From NCBI GenBank assembly GCA_963669155.1, contig OZ022588.1, positions 22,092,092 through 22,156,091 on the forward strand: 64,000 bases of DNA, in the 5' to 3' direction. This document shows, piece after piece, positions 10,148 through 22,207 of the stretch (position 1 is its first letter; each line of letters begins with the position of its first letter). Source of the DNA: Arbacia lixula (taxonomy: Eukaryota > Echinodermata > Echinoidea > Arbacioida > Arbaciidae). The position numbers were made by a program, and so were the translations under genes. The notes beneath the pieces are model-generated. The model did no database searches, had not been told where the DNA came from, and saw only the letters and a list, made by a program, of their open reading frames with translations.

Positions 10148-12360
10148 AAAAATTCACCCTGAGCCCCCTGTGTGTCTTTTTTTTTTTTTACTGGAACCCA
10201 GTACAGTGAATTAAGCCTTTGTTTGCTAGAATGTATTTTTCTGCTGTACAGGTTTTATGTGTGTTACTTGTGCAAAAATGCATCAATGCCAAAAAAAGAG
10301 TTTAAGCCATTCGGGACCAAGTACCACAAATGTGTGGTTTGGTGCCATGATTTTTTTATATCATCTGTTCAAAATAACAACCACATGACAGAGCATACAT
10401 TTATGCACAAGATGAATAATTTAGGGGCATTTAGTGATATTAATATTATATTTGTAATGATTTTTCGAAGCAAAATAAGGGTTAAATGATCACTAAATCT
10501 TCAAATTGGCAACGCACTGAGTTGAAAAGTTGAAACCTCACCATTGCTCTTCAAATCAGCATGAATATTGCTCTAACTTGAATGATTTTGATATTTTGTT
10601 GATTTATAATAGAATTTACATTCTGTTTTCTAATAAAAAAATCATTTAAAGAAAATAGCGCTGCCAATTTAAAAGCCCAGTAGTGATCAGTTTTGCTCTA
10701 AAAAGGCCTTCGTCCCCAAATGAGTTAATCTGCTTCCTCACTCGCTACTGCACTTGCATTATGTACATACTTTGAGGAGTAGTTTGCAGTGCTGAGGAAT
10801 GGTTTTTCAACTCAAAGGTCAAGTTCAGTGCGTGTATCATCTATTCCTGCTCATTATAGTAAAGCAATGGTATTGGTCAATCTGCTAAAGTGTTTGAGGC
10901 AAATATTTGAAGACTCCAGTCATATAATACAGACAGATGACAGTTCCCTGGCATCTTCTTATGTACATGTACATACATGAACGTGTCGCAGTGGAATGCA
11001 ATCATGGACTTGAGATTGGAAAAGTGGTAAATTTCACTCTTTTTCTGCTACTTCCACATTATCTTCATACCAAACTGACATGTATCCATCTCTCTCATAA
11101 CACAACATTTTGACTGCCACAGAAAGAGTGAACTCCTGATAACAAACATCCTCTATTATTTCTTATTATCTCTTATTGTAAGTTGCAGACATAGAAAAAA
11201 AAAGTTTGTAATATGCTGAAATACTAGAAAAATATTGAACGTATACATTTGAGTAATGTAACATTCCACATATCACACTTCACATATCACATATCACATA
11301 TCACATATCAAATTGCGATTAATATGTAATGTGTTTGCTATGTTGTTGAAGGGGGGATGTTTGGGGGACAGGGGGTAATCCCCCTTGAAAGCTCCCCTTT
11401 TCCAGCCAAGTACTTCAAAGCTTTACAGAGTAGAATCTGTATACTGTGAGAAGCAATTGAGAAGACACGGATGCTTCAAAGGACTTTCTATTGGGCATTC
11501 TTTGAAGATAATGGTCTCAGTTTCATTTTCCATCTTGTGACATTAATTGTATATGATGCTCTTGGTCATTAATATCTCATAAGTGGGTCATTACAAAGTC
11601 TGTACATGACTCCTTGGACAGTCATTACTTATTGTTTGTGATACTAGAATCAGTCCTCATACAATCCCCTCACAAGAAGCTTTAGCAAGACACAAGGCTT
11701 CAAGTAGGCTGTATTCATAAATAGAAAGACAGACAGAAGAATCATGATTCCATTTCTAATAGATCAAGCAATTCCTTAAAAATGTATGACAAACCCTTTT
11801 TTGTCCTCCAATGAATCGAGTTTGCACAAATGCGTTGTGGCTATCCTCGCTTTTAATGAAACCTTAAGCAACTACTAGCTTAAGGCAAGCCAGAGTTTTG
11901 AGCACAAGCAAAATATTTTATGCTTGTATTTACAAATTTAAGCAATAAACCATTTTGAATAAATATATTCACAGCTTTTCCCTTATTAATAAAGTGCACA
12001 ATAATGTGGTATTGCAATCTAGTGACTCAGTTTCAATGTGTAAAATGCTCTCCTCTATACTTGTATATGAATTGTTGCTAGTCAGACAAACCTCAAACAA
12101 GCCTGAGGGTTATTAGTAAAAACATATTATTTGAATGATGTGCATAATGTTTACATACAGTACATTACAAACATGGTTTATTTCTTGAGCTTGATATTTT
12201 GCTTAAATAGTAATGCTTGGAGCAATTGCCACTTTTGATGAATATGACCCAATGAGTTGTATCAGACGCTGCATGTACATGTCAAAATAAGTCTGAAGGA
12301 ACTTCTTGACACTTCTGTCATTCTGACAATGTCAATTTGTCATAAAGATAATATCTGTAA
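10148..12360. other. intron 1 remainder, no exon recognised
   Basis: Contains a short CACATAT microsatellite at about 11268-11312 and the second diverged repeat copy at about 11966-12160 (see 8880). No frame with acceptable splice sites was noticed. Confidence 0.4.
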
Positions 12361-12919
12361 TTGTTTCCTTCCATTTTCCCTGATTATCCACTGCCTGTCT
12401 CACCCTGCCCCTTTCCTAAATCTACTTGTTCCCCTCACTTAATCTCTGAATCTCGCTCTCTCTATCCGTCCCCATGTATCCATTCCTGTCATTTTTTTTT
12501 CGTGCTTTCTTTTTCTTCTAATGATTTTTTCACCCCCTATCCTTTTTCTTTGTGGCCTCAATATTTCCTTTTACTCTTACTGTACTCTTTCTTCCCCTTT
12601 TGTCTCTTCCATTCCCCTCCCATCCCCTCTTCCTCCTCTCCCTCCTCTTCTTCCTCTCCCTCCTTCCCTCTTTTTGTTTCTACTTCGTTCTCTCCCTCCT
12701 CCTTTCTCCTCTCACCTCCCTCCCTTCTTCCACCACCTCCCCCTTCCTTTGCAATTTCTTTTCCTTCTTGACCCTCTCACCCCCCTCCCCCATCCCCCTC
12801 TTTCCCCATCCCCCATCCTGCACCCCCTTCCTCTCCAATTCCGCATCCCACTTTCCCCTTCCCCTATCCCACACCCGGTTCCACCATCCCCCATCCCACA
12901 CCCCCCTCTGTAGCCCTAG
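12361..12919 (+). promoter_or_regulatory. about 550 nt polypyrimidine tract leading to the exon 2 acceptor
   Basis: Almost unbroken C/T on the + strand up to TCTGTAGCCCTAG. It includes a CCCCATCC-rich imperfect tandem section at about 12780-12905. Two AG acceptors six bases apart (after 12913 and after 12919) keep the same frame. The proline/serine frames across the tract are composition artefacts. Confidence 0.7.
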
Positions 12920-13082
12920 GTCGCTGGAAGAAGCGTCGGTCCTGGTTTGTTCTAGACAGGGCTACCTGTTACCTGCTATACTTCAAGTCTCAGCATGACA
13001 ACGGGCAACCGCTGGGTGTGGTGGACGTCAAGGATGCCTGTATCTCCCTCCTGCTCGAACACTCCAACCAGTTCCTCATCGC
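12920..13082 (+). CDS. PH-domain protein, exon 2 (core of PH domain)
   Basis: Enters in phase 1 and leaves in phase 2 at GC|GTAAGT, a consensus donor. The translation carries GRWKKRRSWFVLD, then ATCYLLYFKSQHDN, then GQPLGVVDVKDACIS, then EHSNQFLI. These are PH strands 1/2 to 4: the W-x-x-R basic pair of the phosphoinositide loop, the FVL strand, and the YLLYFKS strand. The CYL-YFKS-D-PLG-D-DAC pattern resembles the PH domain of TBC1D2/TBC1D2B as I remember it, but no TBC domain is in view, so the family name is an inference. PH domains of this type bind phosphoinositides or small-GTPase partners at membranes. Using the upstream AG (12913) adds two residues (A-L). Confidence 0.85.
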
Positions 13083-14880
13083 GTAAGTCTCTGCTCTGTT
13101 CTTCATATCTGTCTATGAAATGGGATGGTAACAATGATGCAATAATAATTGTGACAAATTATCATCATTCAGCACTCCAACCAGATCCTCGTGGCTTAAG
13201 TCTCTTCCCCATTCTTCATGTCTGTGTATGTGATGTTACGAATGGCACAATGATAATCAACATTCCTCAAACATTCTTTAACTGAACATTTAAAGATTGT
13301 TTTCTGGCTTAAAACAGTGTTTCTAGCCAGGAAGAAAATCTTATAAAGCTAGTCATACATTCAAACACAGTTCAAATGACTTCACAATTATGCTGCACAG
13401 AAAGCTAGTCCCCTGTCTGACCTTTTGCAAAGGAACAAACTGCGCAGAATGAGTTGTGTAATGGCACAGTGGAAGAGAGCCCCAAACACGCTTGGGGGAA
13501 CAAATCTTATAAATGCTGTTTTCTAAATCAGCCTCCTATCAGACAGATAACATGTTATATTTGAACTGATGAAGTGATTTCAGTCCATGCCAGTCAACAA
13601 TGCCTTGTCTGTGTATATTCAAGGCTTTTGATCAAAAACTGCTTTACTGAATGAAGATCATCCAAAATGTCTGCATATTTCTTGAGATGTCATTGCATTG
13701 AGACAGCCTTTTAAGTATTTTTGCTTTGTAGAACCTTAATTATTCTTGCTGCTCCAAGTACATGTACAGTACTTACCATTGCTGTATTGTAAGGTAATAC
13801 TGTGTAAGTGTGCTACTCATAGTGCAAGAAGATTATTCCTATCCAGCCTTGATGTAAGACTATGAGTTTGTGATAAATTCCTTCTCAAGTGTATCAGCAG
13901 AGGTAACCTTGGCATTGCCATAGCAATGGGATATGTCGTTATCAAGCAAATATGTCAAAAAATTGTGTGGATACCTGAACCTTTCTCTGTCTATAACGTT
14001 GGAAGAGAAAACTTCTTTTTATATATAGAAGCAATTTAATTAGACTGGCCTCATCACACAGTTTCATTGAGTAATATTTTTATGTGGATTTTGTTTGTGT
14101 TTAGTGGAGGAAAGTAGAAGAAGCACCTGATATTCATTTACCCATGTATAGTTAAACCCTCACAGTACCAGTATTTGAAAGTTCCATTGAGTTTCTACAT
14201 ATCTTCACGCCCAAAAGGGTTGGACTGAGAAAAGGAAGGCTGCTTTAACATATAAGTTACATCTGTACATACTGTAGAACGCTTATACCGACTTTAATGC
14301 AAATCAACTTTGAAACATGAACCTTTAATGTAACAAGACCATACAAGACATTATTTGTAGTATTGCTGTTCCATAACCCATGTACACAAATCCAGTCACG
14401 AACACCAGCTTAACAGACATCAAGTATTCATAAGCCCCATGGCATGAAGTGCATGTACTTGAAGGTAACATCAGAAAGATGTCATGCTTTACAAAACGAG
14501 AAAGACAGGCAAACAGCAGACCACATAAATTTGCCATTCTCTGATTAGTCATACGCCACGGATTTAAACATTTAATCTGCCCGCATCGAGAGTAGGCCTT
14601 GCGCTGCTATGAATGTGAAGGAAAATCGCGAACGTGATCGCCACAATCACGTGATACTCTCGGCAAACACAAGTCAGCTAGGATTTCTGCATCTGATATT
14701 TGCGCCGTCTTCATGTGATATTTGCGATGTGTCTCGGCTTTTAGCTACAGAGTATTAACTCCTTCTCTGCCTGACTCCATACTGCCCTATGGGAGTGGTG
14801 TGTATTACCAGTGCCATAATGCTTCGATGGCGTCTAAAGAGTTTAAGATGCTCCACACAGTAGCAGGTTAATTAGAGGGC
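13083..14880. other. start of a very long intron; CpG-richer patch at 14575-14720
   Basis: 13083-13280 contains a short echo of exon 2 sequence (CACTCCAACCAG at about 13172). The patch at 14575-14720 is CpG-richer than its surroundings (AATCGCGAACGTGATCGCC, CAATCACGTGATACTC) and is not explained by a gene or a recognised repeat. Otherwise nothing. Confidence 0.4.
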
Positions 14881-15356
14881 TCTGTCTCTCCCCTTCTCTC
14901 TTCATATTCTTCTTGTCTTTTTCTTACTCATTCTTTTAAGCCTGTTGCTGTTCTTTATCTTTACCATTTTCTCCTTTCTTTTTCATTTCATACTAATATT
15001 TTTCTTCATTGTCCTTTTCTTTACCTTAATATTTGTCATTTTCTTTTTGTTTGGTTGCATTTTCCTTTCTTCTTGGTAGTTTTGTCTTTTTCCTCTTCAC
15101 ATTCTTATTTAAATTCTGATTTTTCTTTTCGATTGTCCTCTTTATCATCTCCATATTTGTACTCTTTTCATTTGTTTTCTTCTCCATCGTTTATTACGAT
15201 ATTCAATTTAGATTTTGTTCTAGCTCTTCTTTCATTTCTTCTACTTCTCACCCTCTCCCATGTCTTCCTCCTTGTCCTCTTTTCCAAGTTCTCTCCCCCC
15301 CCCCCCCCACTCTCTCTTCCTCCCTCTCCAACTTCCTTCACAATCATCTTTAAAGT
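14881..15356. repeat. T/C-rich low-complexity tract with C-run at about 15295-15309
   Basis: Pyrimidine-rich + strand. The serine/phenylalanine/leucine frame across it is a composition artefact. Confidence 0.65.
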
Positions 15357-15456
15357 TACAAGTAATCATTATTTTCAAAGCATACAATGTGTAGCAAAAA
15401 AGTATGTCTTATTGTGATCTCTGAATGTCTATTAAGAATAATAAATTGCATATTAA

Positions 15457-16123
15457 CTCTTTGCCCGCTTTGTTCGACTCGCGGCACATACAGCGGGCTG
15501 CCAAGTTCGACTCAAGTCACATTTCGCGCACAATGCATACGGAACGCATTTAATTGTATTGTGCGCACACACATACAATAGCGACGCGTGTATTGCATAA
15601 GGGGATCAAAGTATCAATAGGCAGGAAGTCTCCCAGGACAGGAAGTCTATTGAGAAGTACCCAGGGTCAATTTCAATAGAGGAGTTTATTTAATTGTTAG
15701 CTTACTCTTTTTGAATGCCCCATTTTAATCCTAAATTGCTTGGCTCATTATTCCCATAAAGACATGGGTTTGGTATGCAATGAAAGCTAAAGAACACATC
15801 TTTTTTATGAACTAACTTAGAGAATAACTTTCATTAGGACATATTGAATATAAGAGGTTTAAACTGGCCTCCAAAACGATAATTTGGAGACAGAATGTAA
15901 AGTTATAATTCTCAGAATCTATGATATTATACATGACAAAAATGATACCATTGGCAAGAGTATTAATTTCTTTTAGACTTTGCTACACATTTTTTTATCA
16001 TCACTACAAACCAATACAAAGTTATTGCAAGTTGAATAAGACAGTGCATGCAAAACCCCTCTGAATGTGGCACCCTGAAATTAATGTGGCCCAGGGGAGA
16101 TAGTGTGCGTGGCGGGCAAAGAG
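15457..16123. mobile_element. 667 bp TTAA-flanked non-autonomous element
   Basis: Perfect 12 bp inverted ends CTCTTTGCCCGC / GCGGGCAAAGAG, flanked directly by TTAA at 15453-15456 and 16124-16127. TTAA target duplications are known for piggyBac and Kolobok superfamilies. The terminal bases (CTC) do not settle which. No transposase frame. Confidence 0.75.
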
Positions 16124-16974
16124 TTAACGCAAACAATCATATGGTCTTCCAGTGTTCAATACCCAAAACCAAGACCAAATTGTAACCAGTGTGCTTAAAC
16201 CCTCTCAGTCAGTACTAAGCACTGATATCCCTGTATTAATAACAAACTCAGTTTCTTGCCTGTGGGACTGACAGCATAAACTTATCTCTCCAGACATTAT
16301 GTTAATGTTGTTTGTTATGACCAAATGCTAGGTAACCTATTTTTTACCCTTTTCGTGAATATCTCACAATGATCAAGTCACTCTAGAAGAGAGGATATCC
16401 CGGCCAGTTTGTAGCGATAGCAATTTCCAAAAAAAAAAAAAAAAAGAAGAAGTTCTTGATTAACAGTTCAAGTAGAGTGCACTTCTTTTGACTGATTGAT
16501 GTATCCAAATGGTTTTCTTTAAAATGTGAATATGTGTTCATGTGTGAATGCACTACATGCTGCCAACTGCAATGGATACCTGAATATGAACACATACGCT
16601 CAGAGTGAACATGGTAGGACTCACGTGTTGAACCTGACATTACTCCTGGCATGTTACAATGACAGTTGAGTCACGCTGAATGTTACAAATCTCTATGCTT
16701 GTGCTTGGTCACATTTGTCCTTGCTACATGCATGTGACAGAAATTCCCTACATAGCGGAAGTTACAGTTTGATTCCCAGTTATTTATAATCTCCAGTGGA
16801 ATGCGCATATAATGACCAATCAAGTGAGACACAGTCTGTATAGTCTGGGGGTCATTATGAACATGTGATTTTAACATTTCCTTGCCAGGAAAATTTTCTT
16901 TTATTAGATTTGTGTGCATTAATGGTGGAAATGTAGGTTAAAGGTCAAAGGTCACATGTGACAGTCTAATCCTA
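16124..16974. other. non-coding; DR1-like site at 16935-16954
   Basis: No exon recognised. 16935-16954 reads AGGTTAAAGGTCAAAGGTCA, three half-sites spaced by one base, a textbook DR1 nuclear-receptor element outside the 34-37 kb array. Function is not shown. Confidence 0.5.
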
Positions 16975-17191
16975 AGATTCCCTTCTTCTTTACCTCTGTG
17001 TATTTCTTGTATATCATTCTTTCTCTCTTCTCTTTCCCGCTCTCTATCTGTTTGTCTGTCTGTCTGTCTGTCTTTCTCTCTATCTCACATAGTCTCTGAT
17101 CCTACTCTCTGTCTCTTTCTCTCTCTCTCTCTCCACCTATTTGTCTCTGACCCCCTATATGTCTCTTTCTGTTGTTCTCCCCCCCCCCCCC

Positions 17192-17231
<40 letters not shown>

Positions 17232-17446
17232 CCGTCTTTGTCCTCCTTCCTCTTTTTGTCACTCTGTCTCTCACACTAAACACACACATTTTCTACTCAT
17301 CCTTACCAAACAGTCTCTCTCTCTCTCTCTCTCTCTCTTTGTCTGTCTCTCTCTCTCTCTAATCTCTATCTCTATTTGTCTCTCTCTTTCTCTATCTCTC
17401 TCTCTCTTTCTCTCTCTATCTCTCTGTCTCTCTATCTTTATTTATC

Positions 17447-17488
<42 letters not shown>

Positions 17489-17518
17489 TCTATCTATCTC
17501 TCTTTATCTCTCTCTCTT

Positions 17519-17572
<54 letters not shown>

Positions 17573-17608
17573 TCTCTCTCTTTTCTCACCCCCACTTTCA
17601 CTTTCTCC
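16975..17608. repeat. CT/CTGT microsatellite block
   Basis: Imperfect (TCTG)n then long (CT)n with a C-run at about 17180-17193. All long frames here are Ser/Leu or Arg/Glu repeats of composition only. Confidence 0.85.
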
Positions 17609-18242
17609 CTCTCCAAAATGAAGCCCACAAACTCCTTGAATGACAACCCGAGGTGTGTTTATTGTTCTGAGCGAGGGGACGGGTTCATCTCCATGATGAT
17701 AAATGGAGATGATAATGTTAGTGTTCATGATGATGAATGATGATGATAATGGAGGGTACTAGAAGTCAGGATCTAATGCCCTGGCTGACTTCAAAGGGAT
17801 CATTCCCACTAAACCCTACAAACTTAAAGGACGCCCAAACCCTTGCAATAAATTGACTTCAATACAGCAGACTGATTTAAGTTTGACAAAAATGAAGGTA
17901 CATCTACTATGAATGGATTTTAGTGATAAGGACTTTTGCCTAGTGCCGGTAATAATTCTTTTGAAAAACACTCTTAATAAATATTTGTTATAAAAAAATT
18001 GCCAATTTATTTCTCTGATTTTGCTGTTATTGTGCAAATGTCAAGCTGGGGTTGGCCTCTTATGATGGGAATACGACAATGACCAAAAACGTTATCCTGT
18101 GCATGGGTGGGGAGACAGCAGAAAGAATCTGTGAGCATCAATTCTGCCAGCTCAATTTTTCATCAGACCGTGTCTGGAAAGTACCTTTAAAATATCCCTA
18201 ACCTGTGTTAGAATGATTGATGATATTCTGTCTTCTCTTTTC
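17609..18242. other. non-coding between two CT microsatellites
   Basis: A few GATGATGATAAT-like words at 17692-17750. No exon seen. Confidence 0.4.
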
Positions 18243-18450
18243 TAATGACAGATGCTCCTCTCTCTGTCTGTCTCTCTGTCACTCTCTGTCTGTCTGTCTG
18301 TCTGTCTGTCTGTATGTCTGTATCTCTCTGTCTTTCCCACTCTCCCTCTCTCTACCTCCCATCCTCCTTTCTCCCCCCCCCTCTCTCTCTCTGTCTGTCT
18401 CTCTCTCTGTCTCTGTCTGTCTCTCTGTCTGTCTGTCTGTCTCTCTCTCT

Positions 18451-18504
<54 letters not shown>

Positions 18505-18597
18505 GTCTCTCTCTTTCTATATCTATCTCTCTGTCTCTGTCTGTCTCTCTGTCTCTCTGTCTCTCTGTCTCTCTCTCTTTCTCTTTCTATCTCTATA
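18243..18597. repeat. CTGT/CT microsatellite interrupted by a transposon
   Basis: (TCTG)n and (CT)n tract up to the insertion at 18598. CT-rich sequence resumes at 19113, so the element landed inside the microsatellite. Confidence 0.85.
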
Positions 18598-19112
18598 GGT
18601 GCGTCTTCATTAGCTCGAGCTGGACAAAATAGCGAGCTTGTTCTGATCCGGCTAGCTAGCCAGATCACGAAATAGCTAGCTATTTGCGTCTTCATTAGCC
18701 AGATCAGGCAAAATAGCGAGCTATTTGGTCGAGAAAATTTCCCAAGAAATCTTGGGCTAGATGGAGCTAGCTCGAGCTAGTTCGCGAAATAGCTCGAGCT
18801 AGTTCGGAGCGTCTTCATTAGCCCGAAAATTTCTCGATCCCGGCATGCATAAGCGCCCACGAGGCATTGTTTACATAATAGGTTTTTACACGTGCGTGAA
18901 TGCGAGCTCACAACCGAAGCCATGCAGTCATGGCCTATTCCTGTCGCACACTGCTGGTATGTGCGAAACTCGGGATAATTTATGCAACCCGAGCTCGAGC
19001 TTACGTATCCCGAGTTTCGAGCTAATGAAGACGCGATTGCAACTTCAGGCTAGTTCCCCGGATCAGAAAAATAGCTCGCTATTTCGTCTGATCGGGCTAA
19101 TGAAGACGCACC
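18598..19112. mobile_element. 515 bp GGTGCGTC-ended element, intact copy
   Basis: Perfect 17 bp inverted ends GGTGCGTCTTCATTAGC / GCTAATGAAGACGCACC. GCGTCTTCATTAGC also recurs inside at about 18686 and 18809, and inverted near 19022. GAGCTAGCTCGAGC-type palindromes fill the left half. TA precedes the left end. The right flank is TT, so the TA duplication seen for the second copy is imperfect here. Non-coding. Confidence 0.75.
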
Positions 19113-19284
19113 TTATCTCTATCTCTCTCCCTCCCTCTCTGCCTGCCTCTCTAACTCTTGTATCCCTCCATCCATCATCTTTGTGTGAATCTTTCCCCTG
19201 GAGACTCGAAGTGATGGATTTATTTTCCTGAGGGATGACATACATGCATAGATGCCTGTAGTACGGGCCAGGAGCGTACACCGC

Positions 19285-19600
19285 TATGTACATGTCGGAA
19301 ATTGCAGCGTATTGTCTATTATAATGCACATTGTGCATTCTGTGTATATGTACAGTTGTATGTACAGCTATTTACATGTAGGAAAATTGCAGCATATTCT
19401 CTGTATGATACTCATTGTATGTACTGTGTATACATGTATGTACAGGTGTATCACTGTATATACAGGTAGGAAATTGCAGGGAATTGGCTCCGATATACTT
19501 TGTACATACAGAAGTATGCACCTTTATGTGTACATGAAGGGAATTGCAGCGTATTGCCTATACTGTAGTGTACATTCTGCATGTATTCTGTGTGGCTGTC
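19285..19600. repeat. degenerate 82-91 bp tandem repeat, about four units
   Basis: GGAAATTGCAGCGTATTG-like cores recur at about 19289, 19380, 19466 and 19548, each followed by TGTACA/ATGTAC-rich sequence. Confidence 0.65.
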
Positions 19601-19795
19601 TAGAATCTTGTTGTCAAGCACAATAAACCCTCTTGCTACCATTGGCATGAAGATGTGTATTATGCCTATAGGATTTTCATCTCCTGGCCATGTTTGGGAG
19701 CAAACTCCCTCTGTACGTACCAGAGAAGGTGCTGGTTTATGGGAATTGTGTGTAGTACTTGTGTATGAATATGGCATTGGCACACACTGTGTTAA

Positions 19796-20075
19796 ATGCT
19801 TTCATGCTGCGTAGGCATGATATATCCCTAGCGCGCTGTCATATTGCGTACGCCGCACGTTCCATGCAAAACGCACACTTATTTATGTGTATTGTTTCTT
19901 GGGCACTTACGCATTTACCCGCCTGGTTAGAATGCATGATGATTAACGAAGCTAAGCCTTCGGCCCTGATCGTGGCTAGCCATTTCGCTGCGTACGGCAT
20001 ATGTGCGTTAAGTTCGCAAGTAAGCGTAGCAGCTAAATAGTGACGTCTCCCCACAGAATCGACGCATGAAAGCCT
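19796..20075. mobile_element. 280 bp CpG-rich TTAA-flanked element
   Basis: Ends ATGCTTTCATGC and GCATGAAAGCCT are inverted with two mismatches. TTAA flanks both sides (19792-19795, 20076-20079). The inside is unusually CpG-rich (TAGCGCGCTG, GCGTACGCCGCACG) against its surroundings. No transposase. Confidence 0.65.
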
Positions 20076-20079
20076 TTAA

Positions 20080-20718
20080 CAGCACAGCTTGCAGTGTAAG
20101 ATTATTCCACACACGTAGTGGAATTTTGGGTTGAAGTCACTTTTATCCAGAACGCAATTCATCCTGCAGATACATATGCATTGATATTGAGAGAGAAGTT
20201 ATGCGTTGTGCATGTTACAATAGTGCAGTAAATATTTGTCTAATTATACTACTTTTTAGGTATATTTTGCTTTATACATTGCAGTATAATAATATGATGA
20301 TGATCCTGCAAGTCCAAGATATTTTGGATTGGCATTGGTGGTGTAGTAAGTATTGGTGAGATCTTTGTCAACCCCCTTGCTCCAAAACCTTTAGACCAGT
20401 GCTCACAGCCTAGAACAAGATTATCTTTGGGTACTCAACCACTGTGCTAATGTACAGCGTGGATCACGCTAATGAGAAACAAAGGGTGAATATTGATCAT
20501 TACTTGTTGCTTGCAAGCATTGCCATTGTGTCTCCACTGGAAATTTTGCATGGTAACTAAAAGTTGCTGCCAGTGTATGTAATGTGGTATCAATATTACC
20601 TTCAGAGACTGATAAATAACTTTGAGTAAAATTCTTCTTAAACAACATTTTTCCAAGGAATTTCCACAAAATGGTAGCTAAACAATTTAACGACTGATTG
20701 CATGAATCAACCACATTA
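20080..20718. other. non-coding, nothing recognised
   Basis: No exon or repeat noticed. Confidence 0.35.
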
Positions 20719-21909
20719 GGGGCGTCTTCATTAGCCTGATGTGGCAAAATAGCTAGTTAGTTCTGATCGGGATAGCCTAGTCAGATCAGGGAGGTGTTAC
20801 GAAGGAGTAGAAACTCGAGCATAATATATTCAAACATCTGTATGGGTTCTAAAGCGTGCTCATGAATGCCAAAAGCATTCCATAATCATGACAATGCTTT
20901 GATGTTCCATGTGCCGTGCCGACATTTAGCTGATGTCAACTTGAAAAGAAATTTCTTTAATTTCCCATTTGTCTGTAGACGTTTTGTTTTTGACAAATTT
21001 GTTTGCAAACTTTAAGGAAGTTAACGGCAGATAATGACAGATCCTTTACTCTGCTTTTGTTTCGAAAAGTATTGAGGAATCATTAAAAATCGGACATATA
21101 AGCTATTTTTATTACTTACAAAATTGGCCAATTTCTTCACTTTCCGACAACTTGTGCATCTGGGGGATTCAACCACTCTCAAAATGATATATTAAGCTGT
21201 GTATTATCATTAACGGCGTTTGTGTGTGTTTGCGTGAAACAGAGATATTTCACTTGAAAAACTTGTTTATTTGTGTTTGCTGATACCTGTTATGCTCATG
21301 GAAGTATAAACAGAACGGGACAAGCGAAATGAGACTGTACATTTCTTTTGTCCTCTCCGAGAAGCCGTTGCCACACAATCATATTCATAATTGTTCAAAC
21401 ACCTGAACAGCACCTGTTGAGAACACATAACTTTTCAGCCGCTTGGCACATGGGTTCAAAGGAAGAAAGTTGCTTCATATCCTTCCATAACACATCCCTG
21501 GTCAGATCGTCAAATAGCTAGCTATTTGCATCTTCATTAGCCAGATCAGACAATTAGTTAGCTATTTGGTCAAGAAAATTTCCCAAGAAATCTTGGGCTA
21601 GATGGAGCTAGCTCGAGCTAGCTCGGAGCATCTTCAGTAGCCTGAAACTTTATCGATCCCGGCATGCATCAGCGCACACGAGGCATTGTTTACGTAATAT
21701 ATTTTTGTAAGTGCGTGAATGCGAGTTCACAACCGAAGCCCATACAGTCGTGGCCTATTCCCCTCGCACACTGCGTATGTGCGAACATCAGAATAATTTA
21801 TGTATCCCAAGTTTCGAGCTGATGAAGATGTGATTGTAACTTCAGGAAAGCTCCCAAGATCAGCAAGCTAGCTCGCTGTTTCGTCTGATTGGGTGAATGA
21901 AGACGCACC
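20719..21909. mobile_element. GGTGCGTC-ended element, second copy, split by a hAT-like insertion
   Basis: The left 68 bp (GGGGCGTCTTCATTAGCC onward) and the right part (from about 21508, ending GACGCACC at 21909) align in order with the copy at 18598-19112. Between them lies the 714 bp insertion at 20787-21500. TA flanks the ends. Many CpG sites of copy 1 are TG or CA here, so this copy looks older. Confidence 0.7.
20787..21500. mobile_element. 714 bp hAT-like non-autonomous element nested in 20719-21909
   Basis: Inverted ends CAGGGAGGTGTTACGAAGGA and (reverse complement of the right end) CAGGGATGTGTTATGGAAGGA's first 20 bases match with a few differences. GTCAGAT is duplicated immediately outside (20780-20786 and 21501-21507). 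CAGGG termini with a 7-8 bp duplication fit the hAT superfamily. No transposase frame. Confidence 0.7.
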
Positions 21910-22207
21910 TATTTAGATAATGACAAAGTACTTGATACAAGCTGACATTGGTATGTTGCTGGGAACCAGATATATTCATTTCCTGTTTCTGAGTGAGACA
22001 CTTGGGAACTGGGTAAATCATTCCCTCCCACGGGCCAGGATCAAGGCACAACTGCACTGCCATGATCATCAGGTCCAGATTTTGTTTAATTTCAATGATT
22101 TTATCATTTTGAGATGATTCCTTCCTGGTATCCTGAAATCAAACAAGCATAGGACCGATGGTCATGGCAGAATTTTATGTCAATCCAATCATCATGAGTC
22201 CTCATAA

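Noticed and set aside
12361-12998. Pro/Ser-rich frames up to 148 codons before exon 2
   Set aside because: They read the polypyrimidine tract in all three frames. The real coding frame starts at the acceptor after 12913 or 12919.
17141-18695. Long Ser/Leu and Arg/Glu frames across CT microsatellites
   Set aside because: They are the three translations of (CT)n and (TCTG)n on either strand. No start context, domain or splice logic.
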